Shown: positions 22,730 to 33,905 of the stretch, piece by piece | Numbering within the stretch: position 1 is the stretch's first letter | How the letters are laid out: every line of letters begins with the position of its first letter | Program-made: the position numbers and the translations under genes | Notes under the pieces: model-generated | Told to the model about the DNA's origin: nothing | Database searches by the model: none | What the model saw: the letters and a program-made list of their open reading frames with translations, nothing else | Assembly: GCA_026214975.1 (NCBI GenBank) | Contig: JAOBSW010000300.1 | Span: forward strand, 1 to 64,000 | Length of the DNA stretch: 64,000 nucleotides | Direction of reading: 5' to 3' | Source: Gentiana macrophylla | Lineage: Eukaryota > Streptophyta > Magnoliopsida > Gentianales > Gentianaceae

Positions 22730-25700
22730 ACCTTTCTATCAGCTAAGACCACCACTGCACCACTTGATGCACCCGCTTACAAACCCCCGAAAATGATTGG
22801 ATCCAGATCTGGTCTAGGCTAAAATAGTCAAGATGAGAAAGGAAACAATGGACAACACAAATCTGAACTAAGGACCAAAACTGGACCTAAATTCAGAAAA
22901 GGACATACCATAATTTCAACTACTCATCCTGCACCAGTGAAGTCAAGAACATGTGTCAGAAACAACAGAGCAAATCATCTTACCAAATTTACTAAGGGCA
23001 AAGGAATACTGAAAGGTAATGACAGACTTTACCCTTCAGAAGATGATTGGAATGTTCCACCTCCAAAATACAAAAGAAAACCATTTCATCTACAGACAAA
23101 TGTATTTGGGAAAAGATAGAAGTGACATGGTCCTAGATACAAGAAGCAATATGAAAACAAACCTTCCACTGTGATTTGGAGAGTGAAACAGGATGCCAAT
23201 AGACCAAAAAGTAGAGAAATGTATCAGACTACTTTTAGTACACCTATTAGAAGCTATTCTGCCATGCCTTATACATATGAGGTTGATGACTTCAATCATC
23301 CAAGAAGAAGATCCTTTGGATATACACTTGGAGTAGGAGGCATGACTACTAACAGGTATGGACCCAAACAATGTTGGGTACCTAAACTTGCTTAACTTGT
23401 TTTGTAGGATGTCTGGTACATAGACAATGGATGTTCCAGACATATGACAGGCGGTAAAGGATGGCTGACTAAATTCAAAGCTTTTGAAGGACCCAAAGTT
23501 ACCTTTGAAGGCAAACAAAACCCCAGAAAAATTAAGGGGGAAGGCAGCATGTTAAAGAACAATATGAAGATTCAAAATGTGGAATATGATAAAGGACTGA
23601 ATTTAAATCTTCTAAGCATTAGTCAGTTTTATGACAAAGGCTATAATGTGCACTTCAACAAAGAAGGTTGCAAGGTGATCCACAGACAAACCAACACAGT
23701 TGTTCTTGGAAGAAAAATGGATGACAACATGTATGTGGTAGATCGGAGGATAGTAAAAGCAGAAACTTGTCTACTGGTCAAGAACAAACAATCACCTAGC
23801 TAGATCTAGCATAGAAGACTGACTCACCTAAATTTCAAGACAATCAAAACGCTGGCAAAGAACAAGCTTGTAGAAGGACTACCAGACATCACCTTCAAGA
23901 AAGAGAGTCTATGTGATGCTTGTCAGAAAGGGAAACAAATCAAAAGTTCCTTCAAGACAAAGCCATATCAAACAACAACAGGAATCTTAAGTCTTTTGCA
24001 TACGGAGGACCAATCCACAACAAGTAAGTGTAAGTGGAAAGAAGTACACTTTAGTAGTGGTTGATGACTTTTCCAAGTTCATATGGACCATTTTCATGAA
24101 CAAGAATAGAGAAACTCTAAAGAAACTACCAGACTTACTGAGAAGAATCCAAAATTAAAAGGAGTTGAAGATCATCAAGATAAGATCAGATAGAGGGACA
24201 TAATTCCTAAATGAAGTGATCAGAACCTACTGTGAAGAAAATGGTGTACTACATCCACTTTCAGCAGCAGGAACACCATAGCAAAATGGAGTTGCAGAAA
24301 GAAGAAATAGAACTCTAAAAGAAGCAGACAGATCTATGATAGCTGAGGCTGGTCTACCAAAAAGGTTTTGGGCTGAAGCAGCAAACACAGCTTGTTATAC
24401 ACAAAACATATCAATCATCAGCAAATTTCATCGAAAAACCCCCTATGATGTTTGGAACGGAAGAAAGCCTAACATTTCTTACTTACATATGTTTGGAGCT
24501 AAATGTTTTGTCCTAAACAAAAAATAGCTACATACTTTTGATGAATAAGTTGATGAAGCAATATTCATGGAATATTCAGATACAAGCAAAGCTTTTAGAG
24601 TATTAAACAAGAGAACCCTGCTGATTTAAGAATCAATACATGTTGTATTTGATGAGCCTAATACCAGTGTGAAGAACTGCCCAATCTAGAGGAAATAGAG
24701 ACAGAAAAACAAGACTCTAGACCATCTTATGTAGAAGCAGGGACAACAACTGCACTAGTAGAAGATGCAACCGATGATCAAAAAAATGCAGCACCAGTAA
24801 ATACATCGGTAGAAGAGGTTTCACCAACACTGTCACCTGACATCAACTGGCTCAAAGACCATCTAGCTGAGCAAGTCATTGCAGATGTACATACAGGTGT
24901 AAGAATTAGAAGACAACTGGAAAGCATGTTAACTTTTTTTCTATCACAGGTTGAACCAAAGACAATAGATGAAGCAATCCAAGATGCTGATTGCATCACA
25001 GCTATGCAAGAAGAGCTAAATGAATTTGAAAGAAATGAAGTATGGGAACTTGTCAATAGACCAGACATGGCAAACATCATTGGAATAAAATGGGTGTTCA
25101 GAAACAAGATGGATGAACAATGAGCAATTGTTAGAAACAATGGAAGACTGGTAGCAAAGGGATACTCATAAGCAGAAGGCATAGATTATGATGAGACATT
25201 TGCACCAGTAGCAAGATTGTAAGCAATAAGACTGTTCCTGGCATTTGCAGCTCACAAAAACTTTAAAGTATATCAGATGGATGTCAAAAATGCTTTTCTG
25301 AATAGATTATAGGAAGAAGAAGTGTATGTGGAACAACCACCTGCTTTTCAGATCAAGGGAAAAGAAGATAAAGAGTACAAACTCAAAAAGGCATTGTATG
25401 GACTCAAGCAGGCACCTAGCACCTGGTATGAGACTCTTTCACAATTTTTGATAAACAATTGAATAGAGCAAAGGAACCATTGACAAGACTCTTTTCAACT
25501 ACAAGATGGATCAAGCACTCTACTTGTCCAAATCTATGTTGATTATAGCATATTTGGATTAGAAGCTGAAAATGGGAAGGATGTTGATCAGAAGCTATAC
25601 AGAGGAATCATTGGTACACTACTTTACTTATCTACAAGCAGACCTAAAATTGCATTTGCAAGTAGGAGTATGTGCAAGATTCCAAGCTCAACCTAAGGAA

Positions 25701-26258
25701 TCTTATTTGTTAGCAGCAAAGAGAATCATCAAATATCTGAAGCACACAATCAATGTTGAAATTTGGTATCCAAAAGATGGTGGATTCAAACTAATATCTT
25801 ATTCAGACTCAGACTATGCTGGATGCAAAATTGATTGACATAGCACTTCAGGAACTTGTCAGATGCTAGGCTACAGACTAGTATCATGGTTCAGCAAAAA
25901 GAAAAATTCCATATCTACTTCAACAGCTGAAGCAGAATATATAGCAGCAGGTAACTATTGTGCATAAGTACTATGGATAAGACATCAGCTAAGAGACTAT
26001 GGAGTAGAAGAGAAGACAATTCCAATCATGTGTGATAACACAAGTGCAATATCAATTATAGAGAATCCGGTACTTCACTCAAGAAAAAAGCACATTGATG
26101 TGAGACATCATTTCATCAGAGATCATGCTGGGAAAGAAGATGTAATCTTGAGGTACATACCTATAGAAGATCAATTGTCTGACATATTCATAAAGCCACT
26201 TAGTCTAGAAAGATTTTGTAAATTGAGAACTGAGTTGGGAATGATTGAAATTGACTAA
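22730..26258 (+). pseudogene. B pol: protease, integrase, RT and RNase H, broken and with an RT deletion
   Basis: The protease site near 23412 reads YIDNGCSRHMTG (D-N-G instead of D-S-G). The pre-integrase block HLNFKTIKT..LCDACQKGK lies at about 23830-23935. Integrase core pieces are VVDDFSKFIWTIFM, IRSDRGT and NGVAERRNRTLKEA (24055-24330). RT pieces are [21 protein letters not shown] and [19 protein letters not shown]. The YVDD box near 25535-25550 has become QIYVDYSIFGLE, and right after it roughly 75 codons found in A are missing, with the frame resuming at GKDVDQKLYRGIIG. RNase H follows with TSTAEAEYIAA, MCDNTSAISI and DIFIKPLSLERF, ending at 26258. Multiple stops make it inactive. Confidence 0.88.
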
Positions 26259-26815
26259 GTCACAAAGAGCAGCTAACTGGAGGAATCAGCGAAGTGACTT
26301 CACCAGCTGACTGAACCTTTGCCACTTTGGGAGTGATCACTTTGCAGGTAAGGCACTGGTACCAGCAAATTTCACTTTAATGATTGTTAGGAACAGTTCT
26401 GATGAAGCAGCTCAGTGCATAGGTCACTACACCGGTCTAGTGATCAACCAAGTCACTCAACCGCTAAACAAAATGGAGAAAAGCGTGAAGTGAAGTGTGA
26501 AATGAATCGTTTTATACATGTGGAAAATCATAGATTTATGTAGCTTTTATTCTCGTGGAGATTACGCATGTGGATTATTTTAATCAGACAAAAGGATGAA
26601 TCGTAGAGGTAAAATTTGAATTGATGGAATGACGGCAACGCTCGATTCGTGGTTTCATCATTACATACCTTAATCCTCTCCCCACTACCTTTATAACTAT
26701 GATTTCTACTACATAAAATCATGCCATTACTCCACTAAATCCTTCCATATTCAACTGCATTCACACACTCAAATCTCCATTATATAAACAATACTTAGGT
26801 TTTTTCATAAACTTT
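26259..26815 (+). other. B spacer between pol and additional ORF, with candidate promoter
   Basis: There is no coding potential. The last 150 bp have the look of a plant promoter and leader: a TATA-like CTTTATAACTA near 26690 and a good TATATAAAC at 26781-26789, followed by a leader ending AAAATGGCT at 26884. SIRE-type env-like ORFs are usually read as an extension of pol, so a separate promoter here is unexpected. Confidence 0.5.
26781..26789 (+). promoter_or_regulatory. Candidate TATA box for the additional ORF of B
   Basis: TATATAAAC lies about 100 bp upstream of the ATG at 26882, a normal distance for a plant Pol II promoter and short leader. The motif is only one of several AT-rich candidates. 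Confidence 0.4.
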
Positions 26816-26881
26816 ATGTTCTCTTTGAATTTCGTAAACCCTATTTCCTCTAGAAATTCAAAGCTTTCACAAATCTCAAAA

Positions 26882-27852
26882 ATGGCTTCATCTTCCTCAA
26901 ACACCAATTCCGTAAACAATATGAAAATTGATTGCCCTGGGTCATTCTTTCGACCTGCACTACCTCACGTTATGCAAAGAATGACCCAGCAGCCGACGCC
27001 TATGAGATGGATGCAAGAAATTAGGGTTAATGAAGTTTATCAATCCAACGATCAAAGGAATTTGCTTTGAGAATCCGATTTCATTCTGGCACAATGCAAA
27101 GTTTTTTCCCGGAAAGAAGGGCACGCCGGAGTCTATCACCACAACTGTGAATGACAGATAGTTAGTCATTACACCGGGACTCCTCAGACACTACATCAGA
27201 TTCTCCAACACAGGATCAATGCAAACACGGGACGTGGAAATCGACACTGATACATTCTGGCTGGAAATTGGACAGGATGCTACTTCTGAGAACTCTTAAC
27301 TGCAAAAGATTCGAACTCAAAAATCCGTTTGCTGAATTTTCTCATCTTATCACCAATAATATAGAAAGTAGACTTGGATCGATGCATGGGATGACAAAAG
27401 TGAGGACACGGCTGATAGCCATCATCTATGAAGGAAAAATTTTCAATTGGGCTACCTTCATATTCAACCGACTTAAAGAGCAAATTCAAGGTGAAATAGA
27501 TGATGGTAAAGTAGCAACAAAGAAAGGAGAACAAAAGAAAGGGTGTTCTCGGTCAAAAATCTTTTGGCATCCCACTTCAACATCCGCTTGATCAGATGAA
27601 AGTGCAACCCATTCACCAAAGATAAGTTACACGATGCAAAAGTGATGTTTGCCTATGTCAAGGAATCACAAAAGTTGCAGAAAACATCGGGGCAGAAAAG
27701 AAAGCAACTTGAGAGCAGCAGTTCAGGATTCAGAGGAAGAACCAGATCTCAAACCAAAAATGCCCAACTCCGGGTTTTGCCCAGCAAGAAGGACAGACCT
27801 CTGGTGATAAGTGAGGATGAAGAAGATCTAGAGGAAAAAGATCATTACCTAT
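26882..27852 (+). pseudogene. Additional ORF of B, N-terminal part
   Basis: The ATG at 26882 has a good plant context (AAAATGGCT) and gives MASSSSNTNSVNNMKIDCPG, then RPALPHVMQRMTQQPTPMRW. An alternative Met lies at 26816 in the same frame. The frame stops at 27070, and later pieces are read in other frames: MTKVRTRLIAIIYEGKIFNW and then KLQKTSGQKRKQLESSSSGF with basic and acidic low-complexity sequence ending ISEDEEDLEEKDHY. A resemblance to the family called putative plant transposon protein is possible but weak. Position after pol is that of the env-like ORF of SIRE elements, but I see no signal peptide or transmembrane segment. It is interrupted by element D at 27852 and continues at 47520. 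Confidence 0.5.
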
Positions 27853-28664
27853 TGATCGGGGTCAATCAGGTAATAAAATACTTGACCACCATAAACCAAT
27901 ACTAGCAAGAGGACTAGGCCCATCATAGTATAGATATAGTGAATCAAGGTCGATCCCACAGGGAACCAATTGTGGATCATCTTATATACAAACAAATAAT
28001 TAAACATGTCAAGGACATAGAGGCGGTCTACGACCAACATAAGACAAGAACGGTAAAGACACGACTCGACACAACGTAATTAACCTCCCCAATTATAGTC
28101 TTTATCGTTTGGACCTAGATAATTTATATAATAAACTGAACTTATTAACTGTCAATCCGTTTGTATCTATCTTAGATTGGCTACGGGAGTCATCCTCTTT
28201 AACTTGACTTAGCACCGGTTAGTTTGCTAGATCACTGTGCTACATTACGTGACTTCACCTTTTGGGTATCCATCTCATATAACTTGCACGCTTACGACAC
28301 TAAGGATGCCGATATTAATCGTACACCTCGTCTAGGCAACATTCATATGGTTAGGCGTACTTCCTAAGCGATTACTCAAGCTCTCGTCGAACTAGCAATT
28401 ACCAAGTTATAGTCTCATGCTAATCTACGACGTACGTATAATCAGGTGCTAGCAATCCCAAAATATAAACCTACCTAGATAACGCTGAACGTCCGTGAAG
28501 AGCAATTCATAAGCCTACCTAAGAGTTTTATATTGGTATTTCCTATTTACACGTTTTAATTAAACTAAGCGAGTAACGTAGCCATAGCCATACCTACTGA
28601 GATAATCAATTCAACTAGGTTAACCTAACCATAAAGAAGTGGCGTAATTAACATATGACAAGGG

Positions 28665-28722
28665 CTCGGTCGACCGAGTGAATAGGCTCGGTCGACCGAG
28701 TGAATAGGCTCGGTCGACCGAA
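28665..28722. repeat. GGTCGACC palindrome array, 3 units of 22 bp, in D 3' LTR
   Basis: CTCGGTCGACCGAG occurs at 28665-28678 and 28687-28700, and CTCGGTCGACCGAA at 28709-28722, each spaced by a TGAATAGG-like linker. The duplicated copy has two units (30678-30691, 30700-30713) and the 5' LTR only one (46544-46557). The site lies downstream of the TATA box in the minus transcript direction. Confidence 0.88.
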
Positions 28723-29197
28723 TGAACTTATTCGGTCACCCGAATCGATTTCGTCCCCAGATTACATCTTAGAATATATCTCTCAGCGTTCATCATACAG
28801 AACAGATTAAACAGTAATTCACATAGTATTCATATAAACTAACATAGATACGCATTAATTAAATCAAGTAGATTCATGGATAAATACTAAGTGTATGACG
28901 TAGGTTATGGGATCCCCATAGACAAGGAGTCACCACATCCCTAATGTCATAGCCTAGATCTACATCATCTAGCTATGATTAACTAATTCAAACGATAAAG
29001 CATAACTGGGAGGGATTAATTACTGAAAATAAAAACAACAGAAAATTAAAGGCTTACATATTTGCAGCCATAATAAAATTCGATGTGACTACATTGTAAC
29101 GTACCAAAGCTATGAATGTAATTGATAAAAAGGTATAAGGTATTGTATGTATGTCTAAGGTGTGTGTTGGTGTGTTTTTACAAATTTCGTAGCTGCT

Positions 29198-29208
29198 GCA
29201 TATATAGA
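29198..29208 (-). promoter_or_regulatory. TATA box in D LTR
   Basis: The minus strand reads CTCTATATATG; the corresponding 5' LTR position reads CTCTATATAAGC. Two palindromic GGTCGACC boxes lie about 85-115 bp upstream (29290-29325). Confidence 0.6.
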
Positions 29209-29289
29209 GGTTTTTGCCGACCTTGGAAGGATCTAGAAGATATACACGCGATTTCTGCCGGATAAACTTCAAGTGACCGAGCCGACTCT

Positions 29290-29325
29290 CTCGGTCGACC
29301 GAATGGATAGGCTCGGTCGACCGAG
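29290..29325. promoter_or_regulatory. Two palindromic GGTCGACC boxes upstream of the D TATA box
   Basis: CTCGGTCGACCGAA (29290-29303) and CTCGGTCGACCGAG (29312-29325) are 22 bp apart, at promoter-proximal distance from the TATA box. The same pair is present in the duplicated LTR part near 31280-31315 (one copy mutated to GGTCGATC) and in the 5' LTR at 47125-47160. They are candidate binding sites; no factor is known to me. Confidence 0.5.
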
Positions 29326-31672
29326 CCCTTTTTTACACGTGTTAAATGCGTCTCATTGTCTGACTTGTTCCCCACTGCATTCTTTTGAACTGATCTGATT
29401 TATCCTTTGATTAATGCTCCGATTTTCCTCTTTATTATCTCAAGATTTACCGATTGCGCGATATTTATCTTCCCGATTTATCACGATATACAAAATCAGC
29501 AATTATCGCACAATAAATCGGTCTTTAATAAGAAAAACATCTAAATACCAAATATCATATTAATAATCACTTAACATTAAATAATAAATATAAATGAGTG
29601 ATTTAATATGAAATATACATTATTAATCTCGATTTAAGGTCAACGTTGATGACTTTTACGGGTATAATTTGACCGTCGTCAACTACCCCCCACTTAGACT
29701 TTGATCGTCCCGAACAAAGCATCAATAAGTCATTCCCCAAGACAACATTTTCTATGGTCAAATCATACTTACACAAGAAACTCAAGTCAACTCATACTAG
29801 TCATGCTCATAAGATATACATTATTCACTACTTACTATGAATCGAAGTGATGTGTGCATGTGCATTCAGTTTTATATATTCGTGGCAAGATTAGAGTTTA
29901 TGCTGACTTCGTAATCTCAACCTACCAACATCAGCATTCATACTTCTTAAGCCTCACAATGGTTAAAGCACTAGAACAATAAGCAAGAGCGTATCTATAG
30001 GGTTTTCGTACTTGGAGACCGAGTACTACTCAAAAGGCGGTCTACGACCAACATAAGACAAGAAAGGTAAAGACACGACAAGACACACGTAATTAACCTC
30101 CCCAATTATAGTCTTTATCGTTTGGACCTAGATAATTTATATAATAAACTGAACTTATTAACTGTCAATCCGTTTGTATCTATCTTAGATTGGCTACGGG
30201 AGTCATCCTCTTTAACTTGACTTAGCACCGGTTAGGTTGCTAGATCACTGGGCTACATTACGTGACTTCACCTTTTGGGTATCCATCTCATATAACTTGC
30301 ACGCTTACGACACTAAGGATGCCGATATTAATCGTACACCTCGTCTAGGCAACATTCCTATGGTTAGGCATACTTCCTAAGCGATTACTCAAGCTCTCGT
30401 CCAACAAGCAATTACCAAGTTATAGTCTCATGCTAATCTACGACGTACGTATAATCAAGTGCTATCAATCCCCAAATATAAACCTACCTAAATAACGCTG
30501 AACGTCCGTGAAGAGCAATTCATAAGCCTACCTAAGAGTTTTATATTGGTATTTCCTTTTTACACGTTTTAATTAAACTAAGCAAGTAACGTAGCCATAG
30601 CCATACCTACTGAGATAATAAATTCAACTAGGTTAACCTAACCATAAAGAAGTGGCGTAATTAACAGATGACAAGGGCTCGGTCGACCGAGTGAATAGGC
30701 TCGGTCGACCAAATGAACTTATTCGGTCACCCGAATCAATTTCGTCCCCAGATTACATCTTAGAATATATCTCTCAGCGTTCATCATACAGAACAGATTA
30801 AACTGTAATTCGCACAGTATTCATATAAACTAACATAGATACACATTAATTAAATCAAGTAGATTCATGGATAAATACTAAGTGTATGACGTAGGTTATG
30901 GGATCCCTATAGACAAAGAGTCGCCACATCCCTAATGTCATAGCCTAGATCTACATCATCTAGCTATGATTAAATAATTCAAATGATAAAGCATAATTGG
31001 GGGGGATTAATTACTGAAAATAAAAACAATGTAAAATTAAAGGCTTACATATTTGCAGCCATAAAAAACTGCTGGACAGCTACATTGTAACGTACCAAAG
31101 CTATGAATGTAATTGATAAAAAGGTATAAGGTATTGTATGTATGTGTAAGGTGTGTGTTGGTGTGTTTTTACAAATTTTCAGAGTCTTTGCTTATATAGA
31201 GGTTTTTGCCGACCTAGGAAGAATCTAGAAGATATACACGCGATTTACGCGGATAAACTTCAAGTGACCGAGCCGACTCTCTCGGTCGATCGAATGGATA
31301 GGCTCGGTCGACCGAGCCCTTTTTACACGTGTTAAGCGCGCGTCTCTTTGTCCGACTTGTTCCCAACGCATTCTTTTGAATCGATCCGATTTATCCTTTG
31401 ATTAATGCTCGATTTTCCTCTTTATTATCTCAAGATTTACCGATTGGCGCGATATTTATCTTCCCGATTTATCACGATCTACAAAATCAGCAATTATCGC
31501 ACAATAAATCGGTCTTTAATAATAAAAACAGCTAAATACCACATATCATATTAATAATCACTTAACATTAAATAATAAATATAAACGAGTGATTTAATAT
31601 GAAATATACATTATTAATCTCGATTTAAGGTCAACGTTGATGACTTTTACGGGTATAATTTGACCGTCATCA

Positions 31673-33905
31673 ACTACCCCCCACTTAGACTTTGATCGTC
31701 CCGAACAAAGCATCAATAAGTCATTCCCCAAGACAACATTTTCTATGGTCAAATCATACCTACACAAGAAACTCAAGTCAACTCATACTAGTCATGCTCA
31801 TAAGATATCCATTATTCACTACTTACTATGAATCGAAGTGATGTGTGCATGTGCATTCAGTTTTATATATTCGTGGCAAGATTAGAGTTTATGCTGACTT
31901 CGTAATCTCAACCTACCAACATCAGCATTCATACTTCTTAAGCCTCGCAATGGTTAAAGCACTAGAACAATAAGCAAGAATGTATCTATAGGGTTTTTGG
32001 ACTTGGAGACCGAGTACTACTCAAAGCCTCTTAAAGAGTTGAATATTCTTTTCATATATTTCATATTTTTCAAATACTATCAACCTCAAGGAAGAAAACT
32101 TTTAGAGTATCCCCTATCTTAGATCATGCATAGCATTGAATATTACCACAAGCGCGGGGCTACTTTGGTAATGTTATAACAAGCCCCGATGTTTTAACGC
32201 ATTGCTAAAACACAGTGTAATCGTCTCAAGCTTATTACTCGCTTTAATGGCTAAAAGATAAGAATGCATCGTGAGATAGATATTGATACTAAGTTCACAT
32301 AACCAATCATCTATGCAATGTACACATAATTTCTTGATTATTATGATTTGCGCGGTATACTCGATTCATTCATTGAGTAATTGAATAATAAATAACTACT
32401 TGCAAAAACAGGCATGAATATCCTTAAATTTACTTAACATAAGTATAAAATGATCACGTACTCATGAAACTTGGTTCCTTTCCTATCAATTCTTAGCTAG
32501 GAACTCGCAATTCTAAGGGTACGAGATAAATAATATGGTATGTATTCAATTTTTCAATTTTTCAATTTTTCTACCGTTTCATTCAAATTTCAATCATGAC
32601 ATAACATAGCTAAGTCTCCTACCCCCCACTTAAACATGGCATTGTCCTCAATGACAAAAATAAATGAGAATTTAAGAAAAGACTTAGCTCGAAACGGCTC
32701 TCAAGTAAAGGAACAATATCGAGTAAATGTCAAGACGTTGTGGAGAGATAGACACATCCTGTATAAGCAAACAAACTCCACGAAACCGTCAAATACCATG
32801 TCTATGGTAGTTATAAAATAATGTGGCAGTAATGAGGTATAAATACCTAAAAACATTTTAAGCCACTTTATTTTATACAACCAATGACAAGGGAAACAAA
32901 AAAGAAAAATACTAAATAGAAAGAAAAATAAACAAGCAACTAAAGATGGTGGTCTTCATCTACAACCTCCACCGCCTAAATATTCTTAAAACCGGGTGGA
33001 GAAGACAAAGATCAAAAAGCATAACCCCATGTGGGAAAACACGAGGTTGACTGGCTCACTATGTATTCAGTCCAGTATAAAAGAGAAACTTGGTAAGGTA
33101 TAACATATTCAATGCGACCTATAGACTAAAGATAAAATCAAATACTTAGCGCAGACGCTTCTCGCTTGCATTGGATATCAACATCTTAGGGAGATGTAGC
33201 TACTCCTCGAAATTACTAATAACCCAACGTATCACGTAAAAGTCATAACGTCATCAACAAGGCCGGATCGGTGTGATATTTTAGAACTGAACTCATCATC
33301 TTGACCGGAATAGGCGTAAAAGTGTGAATTGTAAAACTTCCGGTAGAAAAATAAGTTGTATTTTGATCGAACCAAAAACTTTTAAAATCTAGCTAGGGTC
33401 AGAGCTACACTTACCCCAACTAGGATCATGAAAATCAAAATGATAAAAGATAATCATTAAAGCTTAGCAATATTTCAAATTCCGCAACACATGGGTATTG
33501 TGTAAACAAAATGGAGGTTGAGACTATGATGGGTTTAGAAAAAGATACACATAAGGATGGGAAGAAAAGATAAACGGTGGGTAAGAAATTGTGTTTTTGG
33601 GATTGAGAATTGTTTAAAGGAATGGGATTGGGTGGGAGAGTGAAACGGATGGAAAGAGAGAGAGGCGATGAATGAATGGTTAGAAATGTGAACTGCTGGG
33701 GCAGATTGGTGAGAGGATCGAAAAGTTTGAAGGTGAAAACGTGTAAAGGGAAAGATAAGGATAATTGCAGAATGAATTTCACACTACTTTGGATTTTCAC
33801 TTGGATCACCTTTCTAAAAGGTTTTAGAAGTTGACCAAAATTGTTCTTGTTCACACCAATCATTCTCTGTTACATTTTCAGTAATTCTCAAGTTCTCTTA
33901 ATGCC
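31673..33905 (-). other. D internal 3' region, no recognisable coding
   Basis: It contains the terminal purine tract (31673-31690, minus AAGTGGGGGGTAGT) and, about 950 bp upstream in element direction, a second AAGTGGGGGG tract (32622-32631) in a block reading GACAATGCCATGTTTAAGTG, also present in C. A minus-strand frame of 142 codons (33863-33435) is rich in Pro, Ser, Leu and Phe and comes from a CT-rich stretch that looks more like a leader than a protein. I see no gag or pol similarity. Confidence 0.6.

Larger units (their letters stand above)
27853..29681 (-). mobile_element. 3' LTR of D (1829 bp)
   Basis: On the minus strand it starts TGACGACGGTC (one change from TGATGACGGTC) next to the purine tract AAGTGGGGGGTAGT and ends GACCCCGATCA. 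It is homologous to 45731-47514. A minus-strand TATA box (CTCTATATATG) lies at 29208-29198. CG-rich palindromes lie upstream and downstream of it. Confidence 0.9.
28021..32025. repeat. Two-copy direct duplication of about 2.0 kb inside D
   Basis: Copy 1 is 28021-30034 and copy 2 is 30035-32025. Both start AGGCGGTCTACGACC and both end GACCGAGTACTACTCAAA. Each contains most of the 3' LTR and about 350 bp of neighbouring internal sequence including the purine tract. The copies are similar but carry separate substitutions and different palindrome counts. The junction at 30034/30035 reads CTCAAA then AGGCGG. The copy outside the duplication, in the 5' LTR, shows the ancestral state. Confidence 0.88.

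Noticed and set aside
33435..33863. 142-codon minus-strand ORF as a gene
   Set aside because: Composition follows a CT-rich non-coding stretch in the D 3' region; no domain or conserved start.
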